A stretch of 64,000 nt of DNA from Nageia nagi. Its lineage: Eukaryota > Pinophyta. Below the pieces are notes generated by a model, which made no database searches, was not told where the DNA came from, and saw only the letters and a list, made by a program, of their open reading frames with translations. Of the stretch, positions 11,477 to 23,478 are shown in pieces. Within the stretch, counting starts at the first letter, position 1. Each line of letters begins with the position of its first letter. The stretch is taken from assembly GCA_050084985.1 (NCBI GenBank), contig JBITNC010000001.1, forward strand, positions 124,372,001-124,436,000, written 5' to 3'. The position numbers were made by a program, and so were the translations under genes.

Positions 11477-12586
11477 TGATCCCAAAATTTGGATCCCTTT
11501 GACATTTAGTAATCTCCATTTTAGTGTGTTCATTATGATTGCCTTGTCTTCAGCTTTCCAATGCTTCTTTCAGATCATGAATCCAAGTTTGTAAGTGGAA
11601 GATATGATATTAATTTCATTTGTGTATTTTGAGAAAAAAAATTAAAAGGATTAAAATATATATATATATTCAAATGTTTTGGTGGCCATTATAGAGGGAA
11701 CCTGTAGGACCACATAGGAGGAGGTGAGGTGTGATAAGGCCTACATGGAGACCACTAGGCTTAGCCGTTCACCTACCACCAATCCGCCCACAAGATCGCT
11801 AGCCAAGCCACCCATAGTTGACTGCTAACCAAGCGCCCAAGTTTGACCGCCAGCCAAGCCGCCCATGTTGGTAGCCTACACCACTAGTCAACAAGAGGTT
11901 GACTTCCTCTAAGCATGCCATGTGTTGTCACCATAATGCACCCACCCAATTTTAGGATTTTTTTGATGTATTTTTGGTGTTTTCAAAGGTTTATGGTGAT
12001 TTTAACTCGCCTAAGGTCCTATTATTAGGCTAATTTAATTTTGTAAGCCTGAAACAATCCAGTGAGTGTATTATTTTGATTTTAGAGTTCATTTTGAAGA
12101 GATTTTTACAACCATTTGAGTCCAAATTTGACATGAAGATCAAGGAGGCTCATGGGTATCTGAAAATAGGTTTTGTATTAAATTTCCTAGTTGTAATACT
12201 CTCCAATTTTAGCCTCCAAAATTGTATAAAAGGGGAGCAAATTGGACATGAGGGAAAGAGGAGGATTTTAGGAAAGTTGTTTTCAATTTTGTTATGATTT
12301 TCAGAGCTGTGAGTGTGTTGTGAATGTGAGAGGAGGTTTTGAAGGACCATGGAGGCCTTGTAAAGTGATTCCACCCACTGATAGTAGAGAGCTTTTAAGC
12401 TAGATGTAGCCCACATCGGGTGAACTAGGATAATTTTGCTTGTCTCTTTCTATGGTGAATGCTTTTCTCTTCTCTGTGTTTACAAATTTATTCCTAATTT
12501 TCCTTTACAAGCACTTAATTATTTTAAGTGTGAATTGATCCTAAGAAAAGTTAAATTGAAATTTTAATCTTATAGTTTATGGATCA
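11477..12586 (+). mobile_element. Solo LTR, 1.1 kb, inside duplication copy 2
   Basis: Ends are TGATCC and GGATCA (inverted), flanked by AATAC (11472-11476) and AACAC (12587-12591), a 5-bp target duplication with one change. Copy 1 of the surrounding duplication has the empty site (near 2318-2330), so the insertion edges are confirmed by comparison. A TATA box, TATAAAAGGGG, lies at 12225-12235, as expected in an LTR promoter. No protein-coding domain is present. Orientation is taken from the TATA box. A recombined solo LTR is the simplest reading. Confidence 0.75.
11793..11871. repeat. GC-rich ~25-28 bp repeat, three units
   Basis: Three imperfect units, each with GC(T/C)A(G/A)CCAAGC followed by CCCA, occupy 11794-11822, 11823-11847 and 11848-11871. 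Their GC content is far above the flanks, and they sit inside the solo LTR upstream of its TATA box. Confidence 0.6.
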
Positions 12587-12591
12587 AACAC

Positions 12592-13210
12592 CTATAGAAC
12601 TACTATGTATGTCAAGGATGGAGTCATTCAAATTCTAGTGGATGGACTGTACAAGCCATTAATGAGATGGAAAGTAATTACTTTGTGGACACTTTAGGTT
12701 ACTATTTTTCCATAAAAAATTAAGGACATTTCTTGGACTATACTATGAAATATGTGAAGTGAGTCTCTACCATGGTAAAACCTCTAGTGTACTTTCCCAA
12801 CTGAAGCATGAGGTGTATTGTATTTTCATGGTAATTTTGAAGTATCGTAGTTAAGCCATAATTAGGATGTGTATAGGAGATAAAAGACTATGGAGTTCTC
12901 CACAAGATTTGTTTCTAAGTGCTATGTCATCTTGTATGGTGAATTATGTAGGAGCATGTTATTTAATTATGATGACTTTGGTATTGTTAATGGTGTTGGA
13001 TTGTGTGCTCAAATGGTTTCAATTGATCCTTTACTCATTGCCATATTTTAGGTGAGTACAGAGTGGGGTTATTTGTTAAAAGTGGATGTGGGATCGAAGC
13101 TGAAAGTTTTCATTGACTATGTTGTGTTCAATTGAGATTCTTTAAACAATCATTTTTTGTAAGTACTTTGAAATATTTCGAAGGATGCATGTAACATCGA
13201 TATCATTAAT
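12592..13210. repeat. Tandem duplication, copy 2 (right part)
   Basis: Matches 2325-2898 and then 11346-11410. Its left end continues at 11436-11476, before the solo LTR. Copy 2 is interrupted only by that LTR. Confidence 0.7.
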
Positions 13211-13216
13211 GACTCC

Positions 13217-13220
<4 letters not shown>

Positions 13221-13267
<47 letters not shown>

Positions 13268-13530
13268 ATTATTTTTATGTATGTATGTATTATGTATGTA
13301 TTATGTATGTATTATATTATTATGTATTATATTATTTATTTTTGTTAATTTTTATTATTATATTATTATTAGTAGTTTTTTTTAATTATTATTATTATTA
13401 TTATTATTATTAATTGTTATTATTATTGTTGTTAATATCAATAATAATAATAATAATAATAATAATAATTTTTAATATTATTATTAATATTAATTTTATT
13501 ATTATTATTATTTTAATTATTATTATTGTT
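13221..13530. repeat. Microsatellite cluster: (TA)n, (ATGT)n, (TTA)n
   Basis: A (TA)n run starts at 13221, followed by ATGT-type repeats (about 13276-13315) and long (TTA/ATT)n tracts from about 13369 to 13530. These low-complexity tracts create meaningless open frames on both strands. Confidence 0.9.
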
Positions 13531-16500
13531 ATTAATTTCATTTTTAATATTCTTCATATTCTCATTGTTATTATTTTTATATAAATTCGATTTTAAATAT
13601 ATATGAATTTTATATTAACATTTTGTAATTTATATTTAAAATTTATATTAATTTTTTTTATTAGGCTGTAGGCATCCTCCTTTGAGCTTTTGAAGCTCAT
13701 TTTCAAATCCACGATTGAGAATTTGTTAGAGAGCAAACTGAACATGAAATAGTTTTTAACCTTTAGATTTAATTTTTTATTTTTTATTTTTTTTGGTTTT
13801 TTGGGTTTTACATATCCACGTGTGTTTTCATTATAGTAATGTTGCATATTATCATACTATATCTTTTAACTAATCATTTAATTGATAAATAAGACATCTT
13901 ATCTAATATAAAAAAATTTATAACAAATATTTAATGAATTAAATAATATTACAAATAAATTTACTATAATAACATGTGTTATTAATTATGAATATGATAT
14001 TTTTAAAAATGATAGTACAATATCATACTTTGAAATAGATATGAACTTATTTTTATTGAATACTTTAAGTTAGTATATTAATATTTTATTTCATTTGTAA
14101 TTATTGTATATGATATTTTTATTTGATTGAATACAATATTTTTTATTTGAATTTTAATATTTCTTATGTGATGTTATTTTAGTTTCTAATGGTATATCTA
14201 AAGAAGTGTTATTCAGTAATTATCTTATTATATACTTTAACTTTTATTTGATTGAATGCAATATTCTTTCTTGTGAAGAATATAAAAAATATTTTATTAG
14301 ATTATAGTTCTTATATGTGCAAACACATAATTAAATATTTATTTTCACAATCATGTAGGTTTGATAAAATATTTTTACTGATACTACATACTTATATTTT
14401 ACTATTATAACTATTAACTTATAACTTAACAATATTCGTTATTCTTTAATACTTTTGAAAGTAAAAAATTATTGATATGTGCATAATGATATACTTTTTT
14501 ATTTTCTTTTCAAAATATCCCTACAAATAAAGATATTTTTTCACAATTAATTTTGGATTTTTATGCTTACATTCTTGTTATTATTATTTTAGTTTTTTTA
14601 AATTATTATTATTTATTTTATTATCATGTAAATTGTTAATATTATACATAAAAGAATTTATAGGTTTTTGAATAATTGATAAATAAGTTATATTCATTTA
14701 TTTTTAGAGATTGCAGATAAGTATTTATTTTTTAAATCATACATAAAATTTATAGTAAACAAATGCATAGTTAAATATTTATGAAATAAAAGTTTATTAT
14801 AATATTATGAATTTCAACTATTACACTAGAATATGAAATTTTCATGTATTCACTTTGATAATATAGTATTTGCATGTTATTTTACTCTAGTAATTTGTAA
14901 TCATATTAGTAAAAAATATAATAATAAAATAAAGTATCCACATATGATATATCCTTTTAATAATGAATAAGGACAATCTACATAACATCATAGTGAATAT
15001 AAATTATATTTTAACTATTGAAATGTATTAAAAACCATAAATATGTTGCATCATCTTTGTATGCCAATAAATATGATGGATTGCTCCCTCAATCATTATA
15101 AGTTACAAAATTTAAAGGATTGTGCAAGAATATGGCATTACATTTCTTCAAGTATAATTGATATGGAAAAGAAAATGTATAAAATTCATACTAACTTTAT
15201 AAAACTAACAATAAAACTAAAACATGCATTAAATATAATCATAAAGTACTATGTTAAGTTATCATAATTATCTAGGTAATTAAAATTTCTAATTGATATT
15301 TTTCATTGTAAAATATTTGATTTTTTTAGTCTATATAATTATTAATATTTTTTAGAATGCTTTGATGATTATTTTGGAATTAGAATAGAATAACCTACAA
15401 AAATATATACAATAAGATTTAAATATAAACTAATGAATTTTAGAATTCATATAATCTCTTAATACAATTCTTAATAAAGAAAAGTTTTTAATGAAGACAT
15501 TCAAATATTTTAATTTTACTTATCCATAACATTCATAACACATAATTTAACTCCTGTTGATAGAAAGATATGAAGCTCTCAAAAGATATTTATTTTCATA
15601 ATGTGTATGTACAAAGTGAAAAAATTGCATTTGATAAATTACTTCTCTTGATAATAAATTTTTATATTAATTTTAAACTTCCTATCTATATTTATGAATA
15701 TGGTTGTAATATATTTTCAAGTATAATTAAGATATAAAAATATAATGTATGACAATAATGTTACCTATATAGTATAGAAGATAGATTATTATTAAAAATA
15801 AATATTACATTATAATAATATAATAAACAAGATGATTAATATGACCATATAAAAATAGGATGACTATGATTAATTTATTAAAATATATTAAAATCTTTCC
15901 ATATTATAACAGATCATCCATTATTCATTTATACCCTTGAATAACATTTTATGGAGGGCTATTAGCAATTAAAGAATGACAACCTTGTTATTATGTGAGA
16001 TATAAGAAATAAATATCAATTCTTTGATGAATATATCAATTTGAAGAGGTAGTAAAGGTTCTATGTTAATTATATGAGATTTCTTAGCTGTCATCATTTT
16101 ACCATGATATGAGTAGTGAGATATGTATAAAGAAAAATAAAAAGACTACTTGAAATCAACCATCAAATGTTATAATATTGAAATATTATATTATTAATAT
16201 GATAATGTATTATTAGATTTTTATAAAAAAAACATTATTAATATAGTTAGTTAACTATAATTTTCATATTAACTATCTCAAACTAAATATAGATATTATT
16301 AAATATACTTATTACAATATGATTGCAAATAAATACTAAACATACAATGGATTTTTGATATTTTTAAAATCTATATTACCATATGTGATAAAAATATAAT
16401 GTATGTAAATGATTAATTATTCTCTAAGGAGAAACTCAATATAGGATTAAAACATAATTCATTTCCTACACATGCTCCTTATCTAGTTGAGGTATTATAT

Positions 16501-17340
16501 TATACCTTTATATACCTTCAAATATAGGATAGCCTACAACACTTTGAATTAACCAAAAAAACTTACTTTATTGTATCTATTAAACAAAATGGAGCATGGA
16601 ACTAGCAACACTCTTTATCCTCAAAATAATATGAATGATTCTAAGTTACCATTTATAATGAAGCATTGATGTTGGAGGCTTATCCTCCATATATATATAT
16701 ATATATATATAATTTTGTTGACATCTAAATCATATATAAAAGTTTGTAAACATAATTGAAGAGATGTATAATAATTTATTTTTTATTATTTATTTAAAAT
16801 TAGAAAAAAAAGTATATATTATAATATAGCAAAGGTTTTCTTTCTATATTATGAAGGGCATGTATGGTATTTATCGTTAAAATTGATTAATAAATGAAAT
16901 GGTACCAATTAACATAATACACTATGAAAAATGAGATACAAAAATGATTTATGCATTTCATCCATATATAAAGTTTCATGGTTTGGGTAAGAATATTTGG
17001 GGTAACTTATAGTATAAGATGTAATGCAGTGCAAATTATGTTAAAGCTATTATATTATAAACTCAATATGAGCTTAAATGGGATGGCACCATTGAACAAT
17101 CAATTGGGTAACTATGAATAATTTGTGTATGCCTACATTGAACAAAAGGTTGCATGATGATTCAACATGCAAAGTGCCAAGGGAGAGGGAAAGAGGAGAG
17201 AGGATAAATGGGATGGGAGAAGAAGAATGAAAGCATACTTACTTGGGCAAGGTCAATAGGTAATCAATAAGGCCTATGGCCTAGGGAGGGCTCTTCCATT
17301 CCACTTGGAAGGAGCCTCTTCCTAGCATCTCCCAATATGG
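13531..17340. other. Very AT-rich DNA, no gene
   Basis: No gene, RNA gene or recognisable transposon domain was found. A short (AT)n tract lies at 16689-16710, and a purine-rich stretch lies near 17170-17240. A 74-codon frame at 15043-15267 is not recognisable and has the composition of its surroundings. Confidence 0.6.
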
Positions 17341-17359
17341 AGAGTGCAAGTCATAATTT

Positions 17360-17530
17360 TTGGAAGGGGCAGCTCACATCCCAACGACCTCCACCAAAAC
17401 CAAATCCCAAAATGCAAATATTGTGGGTCTTCCATTTACTTCTTGTCTAGTACAAAGATTGTTGTAACCCATAAGTATCATTTATTTGAGGACCACATAA
17501 GTAAGAATTCAATGTCTAGTTTGGGAATGG
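17360..17530 (+). pseudogene. Possible hAT-type BED zinc-finger remnant
   Basis: The frame at 17344-17574 contains SHPNDLHQNQIPKCKYCGSS and then a His pair in THKYHLFEDH. The CxxC followed after ~20 residues by a HxxxH-like pair resembles the BED finger at the N terminus of plant hAT transposases. No dimerisation domain or other hAT segment follows, and the spacing is not exact, so the call is tentative. Confidence 0.3.
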
Positions 17531-17579
17531 AATGGTTTCAAGTCAATACATATTATATTCTTCTTGGTAAGTAGATGAT

Positions 17580-19360
17580 GTATATTCCTAGGTGATTAAT
17601 CTTACATTTCATATTTGAAATGAGTAGCTACTTTAGTGTGGCCATATATCTTCAATCCCCTTTTCTTTGCCAAGGGTTCCTAATTCTCTCAATAGTTTTC
17701 TTTTCTAGTTTCTATTTTCTTATTTTTTGAGATATCTTGGAACCTACTATTGGTTGTGTGCATTTTGGAGAAAGTTGTTACACTATCGTTAGGCTACTCC
17801 ATGACTCAAGAAAGCTTGTGAGTCTAGTGGAAGAGCAACCTCTTGTGCTAACCTACCATAAGGTTTTCTGTGGATGAAGGGGAGGAGAGGGAAATTGTTG
17901 AGGATGAAGAGATCAAGTCGGGGGAAGAGAAAATATTATCCAATATAAAGATTTCAACTCAATTGCTTCTAAGGTACTTAATTTTTATTTCCCAGTTAGA
18001 AAATAATTAAATTTTTGAAGTACTTGTTGGAAACTTATTTCTTTATTAATTAAATGCATATTAATTAACTATTTTGATTATGTTATCTCTTTTAATAAAA
18101 ACATAAAACTTGAAATCAAAGAAAATAATTATTAATCTAAGGCGTACCTATTGCATAAGGTTGCAATAGCTAGTTATAAAACTATCATTAAATTTATATT
18201 AATTTATACTACAATGCATGCCAATACATTAGTAGAATCTTATAACCTTACCTTACATGTCAAGTGAGGGTAATTATGGAGCGATACATGTACAACATGC
18301 ACCTCCCATGAAAAAGTCATCTATGCCAAATCCCTGAAACTCTAAATATAATTTGTAAAAAAAAATATAAATTATAAATGGGCATTGTTCTCCTTGCATG
18401 CAAACCAGGTGGTGTATGCTTCTCCATTCTCTCTTAGTTTACAAAACATTTCTTTTCACTAGATGTAATGCCAAACTCTCAACTTTATCAATGAAAGGAG
18501 AGTTTTTATAGGTCTCTCTTACCACAAATTATAGGATGGAGTTACCTAAACCGAATTATTTGTATGGTGAATTAGCATTACATGTTTGGTCTATATCTTA
18601 TTTGATACTATGATGCATGTGAATGCATTAGTAGAATCTAGAGAACCGTACCTTACCTTTGAGCTTTTTCCTTTGTCCTATACCCCCACTTCCAACTCAA
18701 AACAAGCTCCCCTGAGTTCACTTTATCTATTGTTGTGGAGGATTAGGTAGATTATGTCAATCACATAGCTAGATTAGATTGCTTCTCCCAAGATGTGGCA
18801 TGCTCCCCTCTCTCTTTTTTTTTTTAAGTCCATGCCTATTTTAATGGTCATGTTGAGTTTTGATTCTTCCCAGCTCTCTCCTCCTATAGTGGAAAAGAGG
18901 TGTTAGGCTTGCAACCAAAGCTTCCTCGTAAGCATTCAAAAGTTGAAGCATACCAACAAAACTACTATCACTTAACCAACTTAACCATGTGGCCATTTCA
19001 GTTGAGTGGGTCTTGTATTCTAGTCGATTATTGTTTGAAACATCATGCCAAAAAATTACGTGAAATGATTAATCTAATACATTGTTTTATTTATTTTCCA
19101 AGCTTATTGTTTTGGCTAAAACTCATGTTGTTTGTTTTGGATTGTTTACACATATATCTTCCTAAGCCGTTGAGGGGATTAGTAGTTGACTAGTTAGCTA
19201 CTTTCCACATGGAAATACCAAATAATCTAAATGACAAATGCCCTTACGTTGCATTTCATAGCTTCTTGGAATGAAATGATTACCCATTACTAATTTCACA
19301 GATATCTATCATGTTTGAGTTTGAAAGTTTGCAGAGCCTAACAATTCTATGTTCATGACC
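17580..19360. other. Intergenic; short direct repeat, no gene
   Basis: No recognisable gene. A ~45-bp direct repeat around 'cattagtagaatct' occurs at about 18213-18260 and 18610-18658. The 97-codon frame at 18900-19193 is unlike any family I know. Confidence 0.5.
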
Positions 19361-19731
19361 AGTGTGCATGAAACTGAAGTTCGATCGAATTGTTCATTTT
19401 TCCACGAATCCATCTTACCGGAAAATACTTAGGGAGTTCTAAATATTTCTTTAAATACTTTGGGAAGTCTAAATATTTCCCGACTTAAAAAGGTTTACCC
19501 TAGGACTTTCGTCGAATATTCTTGGTTTTCAGGCATCAAGAAATTTCCCCGCCCTAAGATATATTATTTGTTTTCGCTAATCGGTCATGTAAATTTGTCC
19601 ACTTATTAATCTGGATTGACGTGGCGTTTCCAGTTTGAAATCCTAGTAGAAGTGATTCGTAGTATATTTTCGGGATTTCTTTCGAGGCAAATTTAATCTC
19701 GATAATAGAAAGAAAACGGAGGAGTGTCGCC
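19361..19731 (+). promoter_or_regulatory. Likely upstream/5' UTR region of the MYB gene
   Basis: The stretch keeps many CpGs, unlike the DNA before it. It carries an ABRE-like core ACGTGGC at 19620-19626 and a 28-bp direct repeat (19423-19450 and 19453-19480, each with AAATACTT and CTAAATATTTC). The start codon that follows sits in a good context (GTCGCCATG). Promoter function is inferred from position only. Confidence 0.4.
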
Positions 19732-20011
19732 ATGTCTCGGAGCTGCTCGCAGTGTGGCCACAATGGTCACAATTCGCGTACCTGCGTAGACAACGGCATC
19801 ATGTTGTTCGGTGTTCGACTTACGGATGGATCAGCCATGCGCAAGAGTGAAAGTATGACCAATTTGTCAAATTTATCAGCATTCCGATCAAACTGATGGT
19901 GTAAACGGGAGCAACGATGGTTATGCCTCGGATGATTTGGTGTATTCCTCCAGCGATCCCCGTGAGAGGAAGAGAGATAAATTTTATGAACATAACGTTT
20001 CATTTTTCTAG
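19732..20011 (+). pseudogene. R-R-type MYB transcription factor, first exon, frameshifted
   Basis: From the ATG at 19732 the frame reads MSRSCSQCGHNGHNSRTC, the CCHC zinc knuckle of the KUA1/MYBS3-like MYB-related family. It continues with LFGVRLTDG (the LFGVRL repressor-like motif) and AMRKSESMTNLSNLS, all family hallmarks. The frame then stops at TGA 19894-19896. The next frame (+1) resumes the family sequence with NDGYASDDLVYSSS and PRERKR to about 19975, just where family members enter the SHAQKYF-type MYB repeat. No MYB repeat is found downstream. So this is exon 1 with a single-base frameshift, either a pseudogene or a truncated duplicate. Proteins of this group bind I-box-like DNA in the nucleus. 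Confidence 0.8.
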
Positions 20012-20338
20012 CGAAAGTATTATTTTTGTTCTAGGTATAGCATGTGAAATTGCAGTGGGGAGGAGCGAACACGAGTAAAGGCTCGTTTTGGTGAGGAAAT
20101 GCAAAGGAATTTGCGGTGGTATGATCTGGTGGCGTTGGGCATTAGAGGGGAGCTAAACAGCATGTCGGACCAGCCATTATTGTGCTGTATGCCATCGCGG
20201 GGCTTTCGGCATTTCTGCCTTCTGTTATATGGAGTTCGCGTTACCATGTTGGCTGCAGATGGTACCTTCAGCTATCTCAGAACCAGGACGTGTCTATACT
20301 ACCACAAAAACGTCCTTCTCGTACAGACATGTGGCGAG
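20012..20338. other. CpG-retaining stretch downstream of the MYB exon
   Basis: Higher GC and CpG than its surroundings. Open frames exist on both strands (for example 20099-20389 plus), but none resembles the MYB repeat or another family. It may be intron or former genic DNA. A T-run at 20339-20354 ends it. Confidence 0.35.
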
Positions 20339-20354
20339 GTTTTTTTTTTTTTTT

Positions 20355-22148
20355 TACACTATGTTAAATGTAATAAACATATGTGTTAGGTGTTTATTAT
20401 GTTATGATAAACGTTAGGGATTTATTACAATGTGATAAATATCAAGGATTTTTTGAAATTCAAGATCTTGCATTTAAAATCTATTGTTTTAATCAGCATA
20501 TCATACAGCTGATTCTAAAATTCACCTTATTTCATTAATTTTGTAGGTATTCCACTGCATAAACGCCTGATGTTTATTGTTTGCTATCGAAAAAACAAGT
20601 GAATCCCGCAATAGTTGGACATTCAAAATTGATACAGGAGAGAGGCTATATTATGGTAGATTAGACAAATCCATCTCACAACGACTAATGGTACGTTTTT
20701 CTTAAGTTGTTGGCTGATTTTTTATATTTTCGGGTTTTTTTTTCTTTTTATTTATCTACGAATCTTAAATTGCAACAGTTAAAAAAACATAGATTAGAAA
20801 TTTTGCTTCTCGTGATGCCAGGAAACGCCTACGACGTAATTAGTATATAACTGATGTAGCATCACGCACCCTGTCAAACATTTAATAGGGCTCTTTAAAA
20901 ATATAATGTCCATTTTGAATTCGCTTCTATGATTGCTTACGTGTATACCAGCACTCTCACAACGTCAACAAATGATAGAAAATCGACCAACGCAGTCTCT
21001 AATAAAATAAAAGATAGGAATACGACTATGCGCATAATGGGTTTATTAAAGATGCTGAAAATATTTTGAAGGAAATGTATCGTAAAGACATGAACTCATG
21101 GGACTCGTTGAAAACCCTTCTTAGTCTTAATTAGGCTTATGCATTTCCTTTGAGATGTATAGAATTAGTCAAACAAAAGATAAAAGCAAAAGAAAAATCT
21201 GACCAAGCATATGCTGTTCAGTTGGAAAATAAAACTAGCTAACATTTCATACATTGTAAAATTGTTGTTTATCGTAGAGCAAAAGGAACATTTTACAATC
21301 ACTTTAAAGATAATAGTAGGAATCAGTAAGAAAATAAGGCTAGGATTAAATTGTATGAACATTGCATATCTATTTTAACAATATAGCTACACCTTTGGCA
21401 CTACGAGCATGGTATATTAAAATAGATGTAATTATATGAGGAAAGAACTTACCCTAATGTTTGGAGTTATTTTATCAACTTAAACATATTTCAAGATGAT
21501 TGCCATGAAACAATTCAATCTCTTGTTGCATCTTGGGTTTAATAATTCCATATACTATTTATTTTTTCTTAATTATAGTTAAATCACGTTATTATGTATA
21601 TGGATCTATTTGATGATAGAATAATGACATTTAATGGCACATGAGAAAGATCAAACTAGGAATGCATGTTTTTATGATTGTATGAAATATTTCTACTAAT
21701 ATGATCAGGATGTTTAGAATACCAAAAAGTTCACTACCAATATGCTTATGATGAATTATGCAAATAATGTCACTCCCTTTGTGGTTATGTTATTGTCATT
21801 ACATTCCATGTAATACACCTCTATGAAACATATTGTGAATTGAATGGTTGCCCCTTCTTATTGTTAAATATCTTCCTTACAATTGCATTTCAATGAGGTA
21901 TCTTTATAATTGAATGGCTTCCTTCCATTGTCATTACTGCATTTCATATGCTTAGATTTAAATGAGGTATTTTATCAAATAATTAAATGTATTTTTTTTA
22001 AATACTTGATTGCATGTCAATAAGGAATATTGTCAAATAGGATAATGCCTCTTTTCAGCACAAATATTGCATTCATAGGACTACATTTCATTAAGCATAA
22101 TGACATTAGCATTTATTCTATTGTTACTTCATTGTGTAGGGGTGCATT
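20355..22148. other. Intergenic, no gene
   Basis: 20355-21010 still keeps scattered CpGs and may be part of the former MYB locus. From 21010 on the DNA is AT-rich without recognisable coding content. Confidence 0.5.
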
Positions 22149-22283
22149 ACAATGTGGCATATTATTAAATAATTCATTTTCATTTTTTACTATAAAATTT
22201 TACCATGGCTACAATACAATGTAGTATATTATTAAATAATTCATTTTCTTTTTTTACTATAAAATTTTACCACATGACTACAA
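22149..22283. repeat. Tandem duplication, ~67-bp unit, two copies
   Basis: Copies at about 22149-22214 and 22217-22283 share 'tattattaaataattcatt' and 'actataaaattttacca'. Few differences separate them. Confidence 0.75.
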
Positions 22284-22957
22284 CTCATTTCAACACGCCC
22301 CCTCCCTCTTTTACATACAAATTATTGTTACTTTAATCTTATGGCTACTTTGGATAATATTTATTTTCAAACTAATATGTTGACCTTCCATATGCTTGCA
22401 TATATCAAATAATATATATCATTCCCTTTAGTAAATTGTTTGCTTTTGTTGAATTTAAATGGATTTGTTGTTTTGTTAAAAATAGTCCATATAATAACAT
22501 TTCAATGAGGTTCATTATCAAGTAATTTGTTGTTCTCTTTTGGTCAATTATTATTATCATTATAATTTGTTTTATCAACATTACAATAATACAATGGGGC
22601 AAACAAATTGCTTCCTTATTTATGTATAATTTATTGCAATACAATAAGTTATATTGTTGCCCTTCTTTGTTGTTGATTCATTTTACATGACTACACTATA
22701 AAGAATAATCATTTTACATTTTGATTCATTTTACATTTGTTATCATATGTAGTGTAACAAATGAGTCAACAACAAATGACAATACTACAAATAACTTTAT
22801 GCTTAATATGGGTAACATATAGTTCTTGAAAAATATCAATCAAGGTCCATCATTTGAAGAATAATCATTTTGAATAATTACATGGGAATTATGGCCTGAA
22901 ATAAGATCAATTTCAAATGATGGTTTATATAGTTTATGAAGGTAATTTAGGAAAATT
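22284..22957. other. Intergenic, no gene
   Basis: AT-rich DNA with no recognisable gene or element up to the left LTR of the next retrotransposon. Confidence 0.5.
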
Positions 22958-23468
22958 TGAAGGAGATAAAGTAGTCCATTATCTCCACCCAAGATCATTT
23001 TGGATGGAATATTTCACTAATATTAAGAACATATAGATGATTCATATAAGAAAACTCAAACATGTATAGTGGTTCCTCCAACTATGGGAGTACATCCATT
23101 TGAACCAACTCAAGTTCTATTATCTTAAGAATTCTAGCTATCTCTACAAATAGAAGCATATTCAATCTTTCTACAAGATTAATTTTTTCTTATACTATAA
23201 GTATGAGAGTGTCTTCCACAAGTTTATCTTACAACAAGCCCAAGTTCTCTATTTATAGGTTAAAACATTACCTTAACTCATCTTTTTACTCAAGATTTAC
23301 ATAGGTTAGAATGGACAAGTGTCATATTTGAGTGTAGGTCAAAGTCTTTCACTATTTAATCACTTTTAGGTATTAAGTGATAAAACAGGGAGTTACATAA
23401 AAAGAGTATTAATTCTTAAATACCATTTAAATACTAACTTACATAATAATACATTATATGTTCTAACA
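22958..23468 (-). repeat. 3' LTR of the LARD (left)
   Basis: Plus-strand text runs from TGAAGGAGATAAAG to TTCTAACA and aligns with 29918-30424 throughout (shared 'ctctatttataggttaaaac', 'tgagtgtaggtcaaa' and 'aataatacattatat'). Confidence 0.85.
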
Positions 23469-23478
23469 CTCCTCTTAA
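23469..23478 (-). other. Polypurine tract of the LARD
   Basis: Minus-strand TTAAGAGGAG lies directly before the 3' LTR, as expected for plus-strand priming. Confidence 0.7.

Noticed and set aside
13185-13385. 66-codon frame rich in Ile and Tyr
   Set aside because: Translation of TA and ATGT microsatellites.
20099-20389. 96-codon plus-strand frame after the MYB exon as the MYB repeat
   Set aside because: It contains none of the conserved Trp spacing or the SHAQKYF motif of this family.
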